Assembly: GCA_036676195.1 (NCBI GenBank)
Contig: JAKFDK010000119.1
Coordinates: forward strand, 1-8,105
Source: JAKFDK01 sp036676195
GTDB lineage: Bacteria > Bacillota > Sulfobacillia > Symbiobacteriales > ZC4RG38
Direction: 5' to 3'
DNA: 8,105 bases
Shown: positions 1-6,532 of the stretch, piece by piece
Layout of the letters: the number at the start of each line of letters is the position of its first letter
How positions within the stretch are numbered: position 1 is the first letter of the stretch
Made by a program: the position numbers and the translations under genes
The notes under the pieces: model-generated
Databases searched by the model: none
What the model was told of the DNA's origin: nothing
What the model saw: only the letters and a program-made list of their open reading frames with translations

Positions 1-1308
1 TTTTTCAATGCCCCGCTGCTCTCCACCGCTGATTCTGCCGTGAACTTCCTGCAGCAGCGGCGGATTCCCGTCAGCCAGAATGCGGGCGACGTCCTGCAGG
101 TGGAGGAACTGCAGGCATGGGTCCGGGCCCTGCAGGAGCAGGGGCGGCTCGATGACCTGCCCCGGCTGGACGCCGACCCGGAGCAGAAACCGACCGGTTT
201 CGCGGTGGACCTGCAGGTGGTGCGCGATGTGCTCACTGGCACCTTGCTGCCGCAGACAGAGGTTGTGCAGACCGAGACCGGCCCGTGCTATGAAGCCATC
301 AACGTCCGCCAGGACCCCCAGGCGCGGGCGATCACGGGCATTCCCCGGGAGCGCGCCTTCATGGTTCACCCCGAGCCCCGCAATCATCCTCCGGTGGCCG
401 CCTTCACGGTCACCTCGCCGGTGACGGCCGGCCAGCCGGTGACCTATACCGACCTGAGTTACGACCCGGACGGTGAGACCCTTGTCCGCCTGTGGGCCGG
501 CAACCAGCCGAGCTTTGCCACGCCGGGGCGGTATACCGTCAGCCTGCTGGTGGTGGACCCGTCCGGCGCCGCCGCCACTGTGAGCCACGAGGTGGAAGTG
601 AATGCCCGCCCCAACCGCCCGCCGGTGGCCTATTTCCGGGCGCCGGGGCGGGTGCGGGTGGGGGAGGCGGTGACCTACACGGTACAGGCCACCGACCCGG
701 ACGGGGATGCCATTGTGGCTGAGCGCTGGGAGGGGAAGCGGGCTGCGTTTGTAGAGCCCGGCGTGCACACCGTGCGCCTGTCAGTTCAGGACAGCCGGGG
801 GGACTGGAGCGCCCCCTATGAAGTGGAGATCACGGTGCTGCCGCTGCCGCTGCCGGATTCGGAGGCGGAGCTGTCCCTTGACCCCAATCCGGCCCGCCGG
901 GGCCAGGATGTGGAACTGACCATCTCCTGTTCGAAATACGCCCACCGGGCCTGGGTCGATGTGCCGTCCGCCCTGGAGGAAGCGACCGTCACCTTCGGGG
1001 ACGGTGAGAGCGTGCAGGTCAGCAATCCCGACGGCTGGGCCACGGGGAGCGCCGGGAAGTTCACGCACAAGGTGACCCTGCCCTGGACCTCCGCCCGCCC
1101 GGCCGATGGCACGTATCCCTTCACGGTGACTGTGGACTACCGCCACCGCTATAGCTGGAACCACGTGCACGACTTCGAGTGCCGGCCGGAAGATAAGGAC
1201 TGCATCCCGCCCACCCACAAACACTGGGAGACCGACACATGGAGCACGACACATACGGCGGACCTGGTCATCCGGGGCCAGGTGGAGGTTCTGACACCGG
1301 GCCACTGA
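1..1308 (+). CDS. PKD-domain secreted/surface protein (5' end missing)
   Basis: The reading frame is open from the first base of the window, so this is the last 435 residues of a longer protein; the GTG at 40 is probably internal. Counting from the window edge, residues 1-129 form an unrecognised region. Two PKD (Ig-like) domains follow at about 130-200 and 207-279. Both carry the typical pattern PPVA-F/YF, DPDG, F-x-x-PG-x-(Y/H)TV and V-D-x-x-G. Residues about 290-435 look like a third beta-sandwich, opening with DPNPARRG. It ends in a His/Cys-rich stretch (His382, 388, 390, 406, 408, 418; Cys394, 401). PKD domains are extracellular adhesion or spacer modules, so the protein is probably exported, but its signal peptide would lie upstream of the window. 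It ends 24 nt before the large toxin-like gene and is likely co-transcribed with it, perhaps as a surface partner. The PKD call is firm; the role is inferred. Confidence 0.85.
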   Translation, partial: FFNAPLLSTADSAVNFLQQRRIPVSQNAGDVLQVEELQAWVRALQEQGRLDDLPRLDADPEQKPTGFAVDLQVVRDVLTGTLLPQTEVVQTETGPCYEAINVRQDPQARAITGIPRERAFMVHPEPRNHPPVAAFTVTSPVTAGQPVTYTDLSYDPDGETLVRLWAGNQPSFATPGRYTVSLLVVDPSGAAATVSHEVEVNARPNRPPVAYFRAPGRVRVGEAVTYTVQATDPDGDAIVAERWEGKRAAFVEPGVHTVRLSVQDSRGDWSAPYEVEITVLPLPLPDSEAELSLDPNPARRGQDVELTISCSKYAHRAWVDVPSALEEATVTFGDGESVQVSNPDGWATGSAGKFTHKVTLPWTSARPADGTYPFTVTVDYRHRYSWNHVHDFECRPEDKDCIPPTHKHWETDTWSTTHTADLVIRGQVEVLTPGH

Positions 1309-1318
1309 GGTAAGGAGC

Positions 1319-1326
1319 GGAGGTGA
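1319..1326 (+). promoter_or_regulatory. Shine-Dalgarno of the carrier-toxin gene
   Basis: GGAGGTGA lies 6 nt before the GTG at 1333 and 9 nt before a TTG at 1336. It supports a start at one of these adjacent codons, and GTG 1333 is preferred. It lies in the 24-nt gap after the PKD gene, with no promoter or terminator visible between the two genes, which fits one operon. Confidence 0.8.
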
Positions 1327-1332
1327 CCGTTC

Positions 1333-4300
1333 GTGTTGAGGTGGAAATGGCGGCGGGTGGCGCTCCTGACCCTGGTGGCTGTTCTGTGTTCGGCCATTGG
1401 CGCCAGCTTTCCTCGCCTGGCCAGGGTACTGGCCGGCCGTGCCCCGGCCCCGGCACTGGCCGACCTCGACTGGACGGCCACCCGTGCCGCCGCCGAAAAA
1501 CTCCGGTGGCTGGATGAGTCGGTGGCCGATCTGGTCCGGCTGCAAGGGGAACCGGGCGGTACCTACCTCTGGCGGGAAACGCTGCAGACCGGGCTCACCG
1601 CCCTGCAGGGGCTGGTCGGCTCTGTGCGCGCCGAGTGGACGCAGGTGGGGACGGTCCTGGCACGCGGGGGCGCCCCGCAGTCAGTCCGGCAGCGCCACCG
1701 CGACGCTGCCGACCTCGTGAACCGGCGGCTGGAGTCGGTACTGCTCAAACTGACCGAAGCCGTGCAGGCGCCGGCGGCCCCGGCCGCCTGGGCGACCGGG
1801 AACGAACCGCTGCCGCCGGCTGTGGCCGAACTGCACCAGTGGCTGCAAGGCTGGGCGGCCCCCGCTCCGGGGCCGGTTGCGAATGACTACCTGCCTTTCG
1901 GCCCCGGCCAGGGGGTGCCGGCACTGAATCCGGCGCCTGACCCCGGCCCACCTGCCCGGCTGCCGCTCTCAACCGGAGCGCCGGGGCCGGATGATCTGGC
2001 CCCTGAGTACACCGGGCTCGAAGCCGACCTGAGCCCGGTCCTGCAGGAGACTGGCAGCAGCCTGGCGGCGATCGCCGCCTGGGTGTACAGGGAAGTGACC
2101 CTGCAGTGGTACGAGGGCCGCCTGAAGCACCCGGCGGCGGTACTGGCCGAACGGCAGGGCAACGACACTGATATCGCCGGGGTGCTGCTGGCCCTGCTGC
2201 GCCAGGCCGGGATTCCGGCCCGGTACGGCCACGGGCAGATGCTGCTCTCGGCAGCGGACTGGCCGGGCCTCACCGGCCTGACGGATGCCGATGCCGTGAC
2301 CGCCTTTCTCTCTGCCGCCGGTCTGCAGGTCAGCCGGCTAATTGACCAGCGGCTGGCGGTGGCGCACACCTGGGTGGAAGCCTGGGACCAGTCCCGGGGC
2401 CGGTGGGTGGCCATTGATGCCGCCTGGAAACCGCAGACCTTCCCCGCCGTCACGGCTGCCGCCACCGCGCCGGATTTTGACCTGAACCGGTATCTGGTCA
2501 CTGCCCGCAACGTCTCCCCCGTCACGTATGCCCTGGGCGACACCACCGAAATTTCGGCGGCGGTGCGTTCGGTTTCGCAGGCGTTGCCGGCAGGCACCCT
2601 GCCTGAACTCCGCCCGGCGGTGGCTGGTCAGGGTCTGGTCTGGCTGACCTGGCCGCAGGAGCGGACCGGCCAGTTTACTGTGAACATCGCCGGGGCCGAT
2701 CTCACGCTGCCCACCCCCGCTGTGCACGGGCGCCGGCTGACGGTGAGCTTTGTGCCGGCCACCGAGGCCGACCGCTTTGCGGAGGGGCTGTTCGCCGATC
2801 GCGCCGCGCCCCCTTACCTGGGCGAGGTGCGGGCAGTGGTGCGGCTGGACGGCCGGGCGGTGGCGGAAGGCACCCCGGTACCGGCCGGCAGCGTGCAGGA
2901 TCTGCGCCTGTCCTGGCGGATCGGCTTCCAGCAGGAGACGGTTCAGCGCCAGTGGCTGGCCGGAGACACGCACAGCATCCTGTTCTTCGGCCGCCCGCCC
3001 GAACCCGCCGACCTGGACGCCCGGGCGGCGGCCCTCCTGCACACCCCGCCGCGCTCGGTGGACGACCTGTACGGCCTGCAACTGGCGGCGCTGCAGCTTG
3101 ATTACCTGCAGCGGATCGAGCGGGCCGGCGCCCGCCTGTCTACCGCCTGGGGCCAGCGCATGAGCCAGGGGCAGCGCCTCGGCCTTGCCGGGTTCGCCGC
3201 TGAATTTGAGCATCTGCTCGGCGTGCCGTTTGCGGCGCCGGGCCTGCGCCTGGCCTTTGATGCCGCACGGGTGGCGGCCACGCCGGTGGCGGTGGCCGGG
3301 GCGAAGGAGATCGACACCCTCTTCTGGGTGACGCTGGCGGCGGAAGCGTCGTACCAGGAGCAGCAAAGCGTTACCGCCACCTACGGGATTCCCGCCCAGT
3401 CCACTGTTTCCAACCTGACCACGCGCCTGGACCGGGGTGAGAACCTGGCCTGGGTGTGCCGCCTGAACGGTGACAGGGAACTGCTGCGCATCGATTTTTC
3501 GGCTGCGGCCCAGGAGCACATGCAGACAGCCTTTGGCCAGAACCTGTTCGTGGTGGCGCCCCATGGCGGCGGTACTGCCGAAAGCTACATTATAATTGAC
3601 CCGCGCACGGGCGCCAGCGGGTATTTCCTGAGCGCCGGGCGTAACGGCGCCCTGTCAGAACGGCTGAACGTGAAGGACCACATGTGGGCGGTGGACGTGG
3701 CGGCCCTGCCGATGCTGACCGGCCATCACCCGCTTTCCTTTATGCTGCCGGCTGCTGCCCTGTGGAAGGAACGGGTGGCGGTAGCCCGGGCGCTGACGGT
3801 GGGGTCGATAGACGGTTTATGGGCCGGTGCCGAGGGCGAGTGGGAAGGGCTGAAGCAGATTCCCAAGACCCTGGACTTCCTCTGGCGGTTCAGCCGGGAC
3901 CGGGAGTTCCGGAAGAAGTTCATGGACCAGGCCAGGGCGACCCTGGAGCAACTGTCTGCCTTCGCCGCCGAGTTTACCGGGAACTGGCAGGAGTACCTGG
4001 CGGCGGCAGCGGAGTCCCTGGTTGCCAAGATTACGGCCATTTCCGGCCTGGAGCCGGGCGACCCGGGCTACATCATGTGGCTGAGCTATTACCCGGTGGG
4101 CTGGCTGCTGGGCATGGGGGCCGAAATGGCCGCCGTTACCCTGGCTAGCGCCGGGATTGCCAAGCTGGTCACCAGTATTCCGGAAGTGCAGCGTCTCGTG
4201 CAGACGCTGACGTTCCTGGTGCGCAACTTCTTGCGCCTGTCCGGCCCCTGCATCCGGGCCTTGCTGGTGCTGGACCGGCTGTTCCCGGATGTTGAAATGC

Positions 4301-5106
4301 TGAAGTTGATGGACTGGGCCAGCGACCCCAGGATTCGGCGTTATCTGGAGCGAACGCTGGTGAAGTCGGTGGAAGCGGTGGATCTGAAAGGCGAGGTGTC
4401 GGCGGTCCGGCAGAAGCTCGCGATGCTGGCCGAGCTTGCCGAGAGTGTGGCCGTTTCGGCCGTGCAAGATGATGCCTATCTGGCGGCCAAGCGCGTGTGG
4501 GAAGCGGCTGGATTGAGTGCCAGGGATTCGGAAATCCTGCGGATCTTGCGGCCACAACAGATTGATCAGGAAGAGCTGCGTGCCATTGCCATCGCTATGC
4601 GTCTGGCAATTCCCAATCCGGCTCCTGGCAAACGGATGCGCAAGTTCCTGACAATTCAACAAGCCAGGGAGTACATCGAAGGGCGCTTTGCGAACGGGTC
4701 AGAAAGGCCGAAAGATCTAATAATGGGGTATTTCACGGACAGTGAATACTCGGAGTTCGTGCGTACCCCTGACGACGTTGCCCAAATGATGCGCATGAAC
4801 TACCCGGGTGGGCTTGATCAGCAGCCCAACGAGGTTGTTTTCTGGATCGACTTTGAATATGTTCCCCACCCGGATCACGGTTTTGACATACCCTTCGCGC
4901 CTGAGCTAGGGGGACAAACACGTGACGGCTGGCCTTTTTCCGGAACAGGGTGGATTTCCACCAAGGGGCGCTGGATCCCGGAGTACCGTTTTCGTCGCGA
5001 CAGTGGGCATAGGATTCCCAGAGGTACACCGATGATGGGGATGACTGCAGACGGCCGCAAGTTTGTGCATAAAATGTTTGATGGCGAGAATTGGGTTGAT
5101 CCTTGA
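1333..5106 (+). CDS. Exported transglutaminase-like carrier with C-terminal putative toxin
   Basis: This 1257-residue protein starts with a basic N-region and hydrophobic core (residues 6-25) and a plausible signal-peptidase site after APALA (about 43). Residues about 240-366 match the transglutaminase core fold: GND at 276-278, the helix LLALLRQAGIPARYG, AHTWVEAW with His345, and AIDAAW with Asp362. The catalytic cysteine position is Asp278, so it is probably not an active transglutaminase. Residues 540-600 and 680-775 (including YGIPAQST and IIDPRTGASGYFLSAGRNG) recall, from memory, large bacterial transglutaminase-like secreted proteins related to Rhs/polymorphic toxins. Residues 912-948 and 953-984 are hydrophobic and may contact or cross membrane. 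After a PNPAPGK linker (1095-1100) comes an unrecognised domain of about 155 residues with lower GC. Three paralogous small genes follow 15 nt later, as immunity genes do after polymorphic toxins. The gene boundaries are firm; the toxin role is inferred from layout. Confidence 0.85.
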   Translation: MLRWKWRRVALLTLVAVLCSAIGASFPRLARVLAGRAPAPALADLDWTATRAAAEKLRWLDESVADLVRLQGEPGGTYLWRETLQTGLTALQGLVGSVRAEWTQVGTVLARGGAPQSVRQRHRDAADLVNRRLESVLLKLTEAVQAPAAPAAWATGNEPLPPAVAELHQWLQGWAAPAPGPVANDYLPFGPGQGVPALNPAPDPGPPARLPLSTGAPGPDDLAPEYTGLEADLSPVLQETGSSLAAIAAWVYREVTLQWYEGRLKHPAAVLAERQGNDTDIAGVLLALLRQAGIPARYGHGQMLLSAADWPGLTGLTDADAVTAFLSAAGLQVSRLIDQRLAVAHTWVEAWDQSRGRWVAIDAAWKPQTFPAVTAAATAPDFDLNRYLVTARNVSPVTYALGDTTEISAAVRSVSQALPAGTLPELRPAVAGQGLVWLTWPQERTGQFTVNIAGADLTLPTPAVHGRRLTVSFVPATEADRFAEGLFADRAAPPYLGEVRAVVRLDGRAVAEGTPVPAGSVQDLRLSWRIGFQQETVQRQWLAGDTHSILFFGRPPEPADLDARAAALLHTPPRSVDDLYGLQLAALQLDYLQRIERAGARLSTAWGQRMSQGQRLGLAGFAAEFEHLLGVPFAAPGLRLAFDAARVAATPVAVAGAKEIDTLFWVTLAAEASYQEQQSVTATYGIPAQSTVSNLTTRLDRGENLAWVCRLNGDRELLRIDFSAAAQEHMQTAFGQNLFVVAPHGGGTAESYIIIDPRTGASGYFLSAGRNGALSERLNVKDHMWAVDVAALPMLTGHHPLSFMLPAAALWKERVAVARALTVGSIDGLWAGAEGEWEGLKQIPKTLDFLWRFSRDREFRKKFMDQARATLEQLSAFAAEFTGNWQEYLAAAAESLVAKITAISGLEPGDPGYIMWLSYYPVGWLLGMGAEMAAVTLASAGIAKLVTSIPEVQRLVQTLTFLVRNFLRLSGPCIRALLVLDRLFPDVEMLKLMDWASDPRIRRYLERTLVKSVEAVDLKGEVSAVRQKLAMLAELAESVAVSAVQDDAYLAAKRVWEAAGLSARDSEILRILRPQQIDQEELRAIAIAMRLAIPNPAPGKRMRKFLTIQQAREYIEGRFANGSERPKDLIMGYFTDSEYSEFVRTPDDVAQMMRMNYPGGLDQQPNEVVFWIDFEYVPHPDHGFDIPFAPELGGQTRDGWPFSGTGWISTKGRWIPEYRFRRDSGHRIPRGTPMMGMTADGRKFVHKMFDGENWVDP
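2050..2431 (+). other. Transglutaminase-like core lacking catalytic Cys
   Basis: This segment encodes residues 240-366 of the carrier protein. The family triad is Cys-His-Asp. Here the Cys position, normally in a G-(N/D)-C motif, reads GAC (Asp278, nt 2164-2166). His345 (nt 2365-2367) and Asp362 (nt 2416-2418) are kept with their usual surroundings (HTWVEAW and VAIDAAW). The downstream helix LLALLRQAGIPARYG is an excellent family match. The domain is therefore probably a structural or binding module, or one with altered chemistry, rather than a cross-linking enzyme or protease. Confidence 0.75.
4633..5103 (+). other. Putative C-terminal toxin domain, family not recognised
   Basis: These are residues 1101-1257 of the carrier protein, after a Pro-rich linker. 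The domain is mixed alpha/beta: an N-terminal helical part (KFLTIQQAREYIEGRF, then TPDDVAQMMRMN) followed by beta-rich segments (EVVFWIDFEYV, GTGWISTKGRWIPEYRFRR, HRIPRGTPMMGMT). Polar residues that could be catalytic include His1179, Asp1181, His1182, Arg1230, and Glu1217/Tyr1218/Arg1219 in a WIPEYRFRR strand. I do not recognise a nuclease, ADP-ribosyltransferase or deaminase signature with confidence. GC content falls here relative to the carrier. Position, composition and the adjacent immunity-like genes make it the likely effector module; its activity is unknown. Confidence 0.55.
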
Positions 5107-5121
5107 TAAGGGGGGACTTGC

Positions 5122-5517
5122 TTGTCCTGGCGGTTGATTTCGCAGCAATTCGCTGTCTACCGAGGATTCAAACTCCTTTACCGTTCCTACACCAAGCAAG
5201 GGGAGGTCTTGTTGTCCACCTATGACCCGAGCGTCGCCGTAGAGCTTGGGTTTCATGAAAGAGATGGGAAGTTCAGTGGGTGGGTGCCAAAGGAACAGGT
5301 GGCTGAGTTCAGCACTGAGAAGTGGTGGGGCGAACTGGATGGCATCAAAGTGTTTATACGGTCTGAATCGGAGGATGAGTATAGTATCGAAACAGACTGT
5401 ACTTTGGGCGAGAAATGGAATTTGCAGCGAGTTGACAAACACGACTGGGTTGGTTCGGTTCCGAAATCAGCCATGACTCGGGTGTGGAGCGAGCGGTATA
5501 CCTGGGAACATCCGTAG
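5122..5517 (+). CDS. Putative immunity protein, copy 1
   Basis: This is a 131-residue cytoplasmic protein with no signal peptide or membrane segment. The TTG start is chosen because GGGGGGA (5110-5116) lies 5 nt upstream and because the same SD-to-start geometry and the same first residues recur in the two following paralogs. The sequence is mixed, with many aromatic and acidic residues: YRGFK (13-17), EVLLST-x-DP (28-36), VPKEQVAEF (55-63), W-x-GE-x-DG (68-74), DEYSI, VDK-x-DW-x-G-x-VPK. It begins 15 nt after the stop of the toxin-like gene, the usual place for the cognate immunity gene. It is about 79% identical to copy 2 (28 differences in 131) and about 45% identical to copy 3 by hand alignment. 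I do not recognise the family by name, and immunity is inferred from position and paralogy. Confidence 0.8.
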   Translation: MSWRLISQQFAVYRGFKLLYRSYTKQGEVLLSTYDPSVAVELGFHERDGKFSGWVPKEQVAEFSTEKWWGELDGIKVFIRSESEDEYSIETDCTLGEKWNLQRVDKHDWVGSVPKSAMTRVWSERYTWEHP

Positions 5518-5599
5518 TGGGACGGGACTAGGTGTGTGAGGTCCGTTTCCGTGTATGGCCAATGAATTAGCCGTGGCGCCAGTTCTCTGGCCCCCTGTT
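5518..5599 (+). repeat. Inter-immunity spacer repeat, copy A
   Basis: This noncoding repeat is about 90% identical to 6016-6097, with 8 differences in 82 nt. It contains a stem-loop at 5575-5594 (GGCGCCAG, loop TTCT, CTGGCCCC; seven pairs and one C-C mismatch). A weaker preceding hairpin is at 5558-5573. No T-tract follows, so an ordinary intrinsic terminator is unlikely. It lies between two immunity-like genes and leads into the next ribosome-binding site. Confidence 0.8.
5575..5594 (+). promoter_or_regulatory. Conserved mRNA stem-loop between immunity copies 1 and 2
   Basis: GGCGCCAG and CTGGCCCC flank a TTCT loop. All 20 bases are identical in the second spacer (6073-6092). It lies 12 nt upstream of the SD at 5607. 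It could stabilise the transcript, serve as a processing point, or tune translation of the next copy. Function is inferred only from conservation and placement. Confidence 0.45.
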
Positions 5600-5619
5600 C
5601 GGACCCGGGGGTGATTTGG

Positions 5620-6015
5620 GTGTCCTGTCGGTTGATTTCGCAGGAATTCGCGGTCTACCGGGGGTTCAAATTGCTCTACCGTTCCTACACCAAGGAAGGG
5701 GAGGTCTTGCTGTCCACCACTGACCCGAACATAGCAGCGGAGCTTGATTTTCAGGAGAGAAATGGGAATTTTAGTGGCCGGGTGCCAAAGGAGCAGGTGA
5801 CTGAGTTCAGCACTGAGAAGTGGATGGGCGAACTCGATGGCACTACAGTGTATATCTGGTCTGAATCGGACGATGAGTATGGGATCGAAACGGATTGCAC
5901 CCTGGCCGAGAAGTGGAATCTGCAGCGAGTTGACAAACTTGACTGGGGTGGTGCGGTTCCGAAATCTGCCATGACGCGGGTGTGGTGCGAGCGGCGAACC
6001 TGGAAAAACCCGTAG
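5620..6015 (+). CDS. Putative immunity protein, copy 2
   Basis: This is a 131-residue paralog of copy 1, with exactly the same length when the GTG at 5620 is used. That start has GGGGGTGA (5607-5614) 5 nt upstream and aligns with the start of copy 1. An in-frame GTG at 5611 would add MIW but overlaps the SD. The signature stretches YRGFKLLYRSYTK, EVLLST, VPKEQV, FSTEKW-x-GELDG, IETDCTL, EKWNLQRVDK and VPKSAMTRVW are retained. Differences cluster at polar or exposed-looking positions such as 34-50 and 75-88, and at the C-terminal tail. This suggests the copy may recognise a variant toxin, or may be relaxing or acting as a dosage copy. The open frame and good RBS argue that it is intact. Confidence 0.8.
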   Translation: MSCRLISQEFAVYRGFKLLYRSYTKEGEVLLSTTDPNIAAELDFQERNGNFSGRVPKEQVTEFSTEKWMGELDGTTVYIWSESDDEYGIETDCTLAEKWNLQRVDKLDWGGAVPKSAMTRVWCERRTWKNP

Positions 6016-6097
6016 TGGGACGGGACCGGGTGTGTGAGGTCCGTATCCGTTCATGGCCAGGGAATTGGCCGTGGCGCCAGTTCTCTGGCCCCCTGTT
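6016..6097 (+). repeat. Inter-immunity spacer repeat, copy B
   Basis: This is the second copy of the 82-nt spacer, following immunity copy 2. The stem-loop at 6073-6092 is identical to that of copy A. The upstream hairpin GGCCA...TGGCC (6056-6071) is perfect here but carries a C-A mismatch in copy A. An ATG at 6053 inside this repeat is in frame with copy 3, but the same stretch is clearly noncoding spacer in copy A, so it is not taken as a start. Confidence 0.8.
6073..6092 (+). promoter_or_regulatory. Conserved mRNA stem-loop between immunity copies 2 and 3
   Basis: This stem-loop is identical in all 20 bases to 5575-5594: GGCGCCAG, loop TTCT, CTGGCCCC. It ends 11 nt before the GGGGGGA ribosome-binding site of copy 3. 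There is no T-tract. The role is unknown; a processing or translational element is the likeliest reading. Confidence 0.45.
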
Positions 6098-6115
6098 GGG
6101 GCCGGGGGGATGGAG

Positions 6116-6532
6116 TTGGGCTGGAAGTGGTTGACGCACGAGTATGCGATATACCGAGGATACAAGATGGTTTACGAATCTTATAACGCTGTGGGGGACG
6201 TGTTGTTGTCCACAGATGATCCCCTAATCGCGGCAGAGCTAAACTTCAGAAAGAACGGTGATGGCGAGTTTCTTGCTTGGGTTCCGAACTCGGAAGTGGC
6301 TGAGTTTTTCCGGGAAACGTGGCTTGGGGAGATCGATGGCCGAAAGGTTGTAATCGAATGTGAACGTAACGATGAGTACTCTATCAACACGCAAAGTTCT
6401 GTAGTTGGAATTCGATGGGGATTACGCCAGGTGGATAAGATGGACTGGGCAGGGCGAGTTCCCAAGACAGCCTGTACTAACGTGACGTGCCAACGCAAGA
6501 ACATCATTCCGCCCTTTAGGAGGCAAGGTTAG
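6116..6532 (+). CDS. Putative immunity protein, copy 3 (diverged)
   Basis: This is a 138-residue paralog, about 45% identical to copy 1. It retains YRGYK, DVLLST-DDP, WVP-x-x-EVAEF, W-x-GE-x-DG, DEYSI, VDK-x-DW-x-G and VPK, but has an unrelated basic C-terminal tail (IIPPFRRQG). The TTG at 6116 is preferred: GGGGGGA (6104-6110) is 5 nt upstream as in the other two copies, and LGWKWLTH aligns with MSWRLISQ without extra residues. The ATG at 6110 (adding two residues) is the main alternative; the ATG at 6053 would translate the noncoding spacer. Its divergence and the lack of a following spacer suggest an older family member, possibly matched to a different toxin variant. Confidence 0.78.
   Translation: MGWKWLTHEYAIYRGYKMVYESYNAVGDVLLSTDDPLIAAELNFRKNGDGEFLAWVPNSEVAEFFRETWLGEIDGRKVVIECERNDEYSINTQSSVVGIRWGLRQVDKMDWAGRVPKTACTNVTCQRKNIIPPFRRQG

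Larger units (their letters stand above)
5122..6115 (+). repeat. Tandem duplication of an immunity gene plus its spacer (two units)
   Basis: Unit 1 is 5122-5619 (498 bp) and unit 2 is 5620-6115 (496 bp). Each consists of a 396-bp gene followed by a spacer of about 100 bp. The encoded proteins are about 79% identical. The first 82 nt of the spacers after the stop codons (5518-5599 and 6016-6097) align without gaps at 74 of 82 positions. Nothing like the spacer lies before copy 1 or after copy 3, so the duplicated unit was gene plus downstream spacer. Confidence 0.85.

Noticed and set aside
2338..3564. Long minus-strand ORF (408 codons) opposite the carrier gene
   Set aside because: It lies fully antisense to a well-supported coding region, is Gly/Arg/Pro/His-rich as expected from a GC-rich shadow frame, and has no recognisable domain.
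3817..4662. Minus-strand ORF (281 codons) opposite the carrier gene
   Set aside because: It is a shadow of the high-GC plus-strand gene; the composition is low-complexity His/Gln/Arg and no domain is visible.
4633..5103. Assignment of the C-terminal domain as an ADP-ribosyltransferase or TNT-like toxin
   Set aside because: Short pieces such as RGTP and the Tyr/Arg-rich strands are suggestive only. I could not place a full set of catalytic motifs in order.
5575..5594. Spacer hairpin as an intrinsic terminator
   Set aside because: No T-tract follows the stem, and two further immunity genes lie downstream in the same orientation.
6053..6115. ATG at 6053 as the start of immunity copy 3
   Set aside because: The added residues are encoded by the spacer repeat, which is noncoding in its other copy. 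The homologous start with a 5-nt SD spacing is at 6116.
5467..6165. Minus-strand ORF (232 codons) across immunity copies 1 to 3
   Set aside because: It is antisense to three homologous plus-strand genes with good ribosome-binding sites. Its internal repetition is explained by the tandem duplication of the plus-strand unit.
5122..6532. CRISPR array or IS element as the source of the repeats
   Set aside because: The repeats are about 497 bp gene-containing units, not short repeats with unique spacers. No transposase or terminal inverted repeats are visible.
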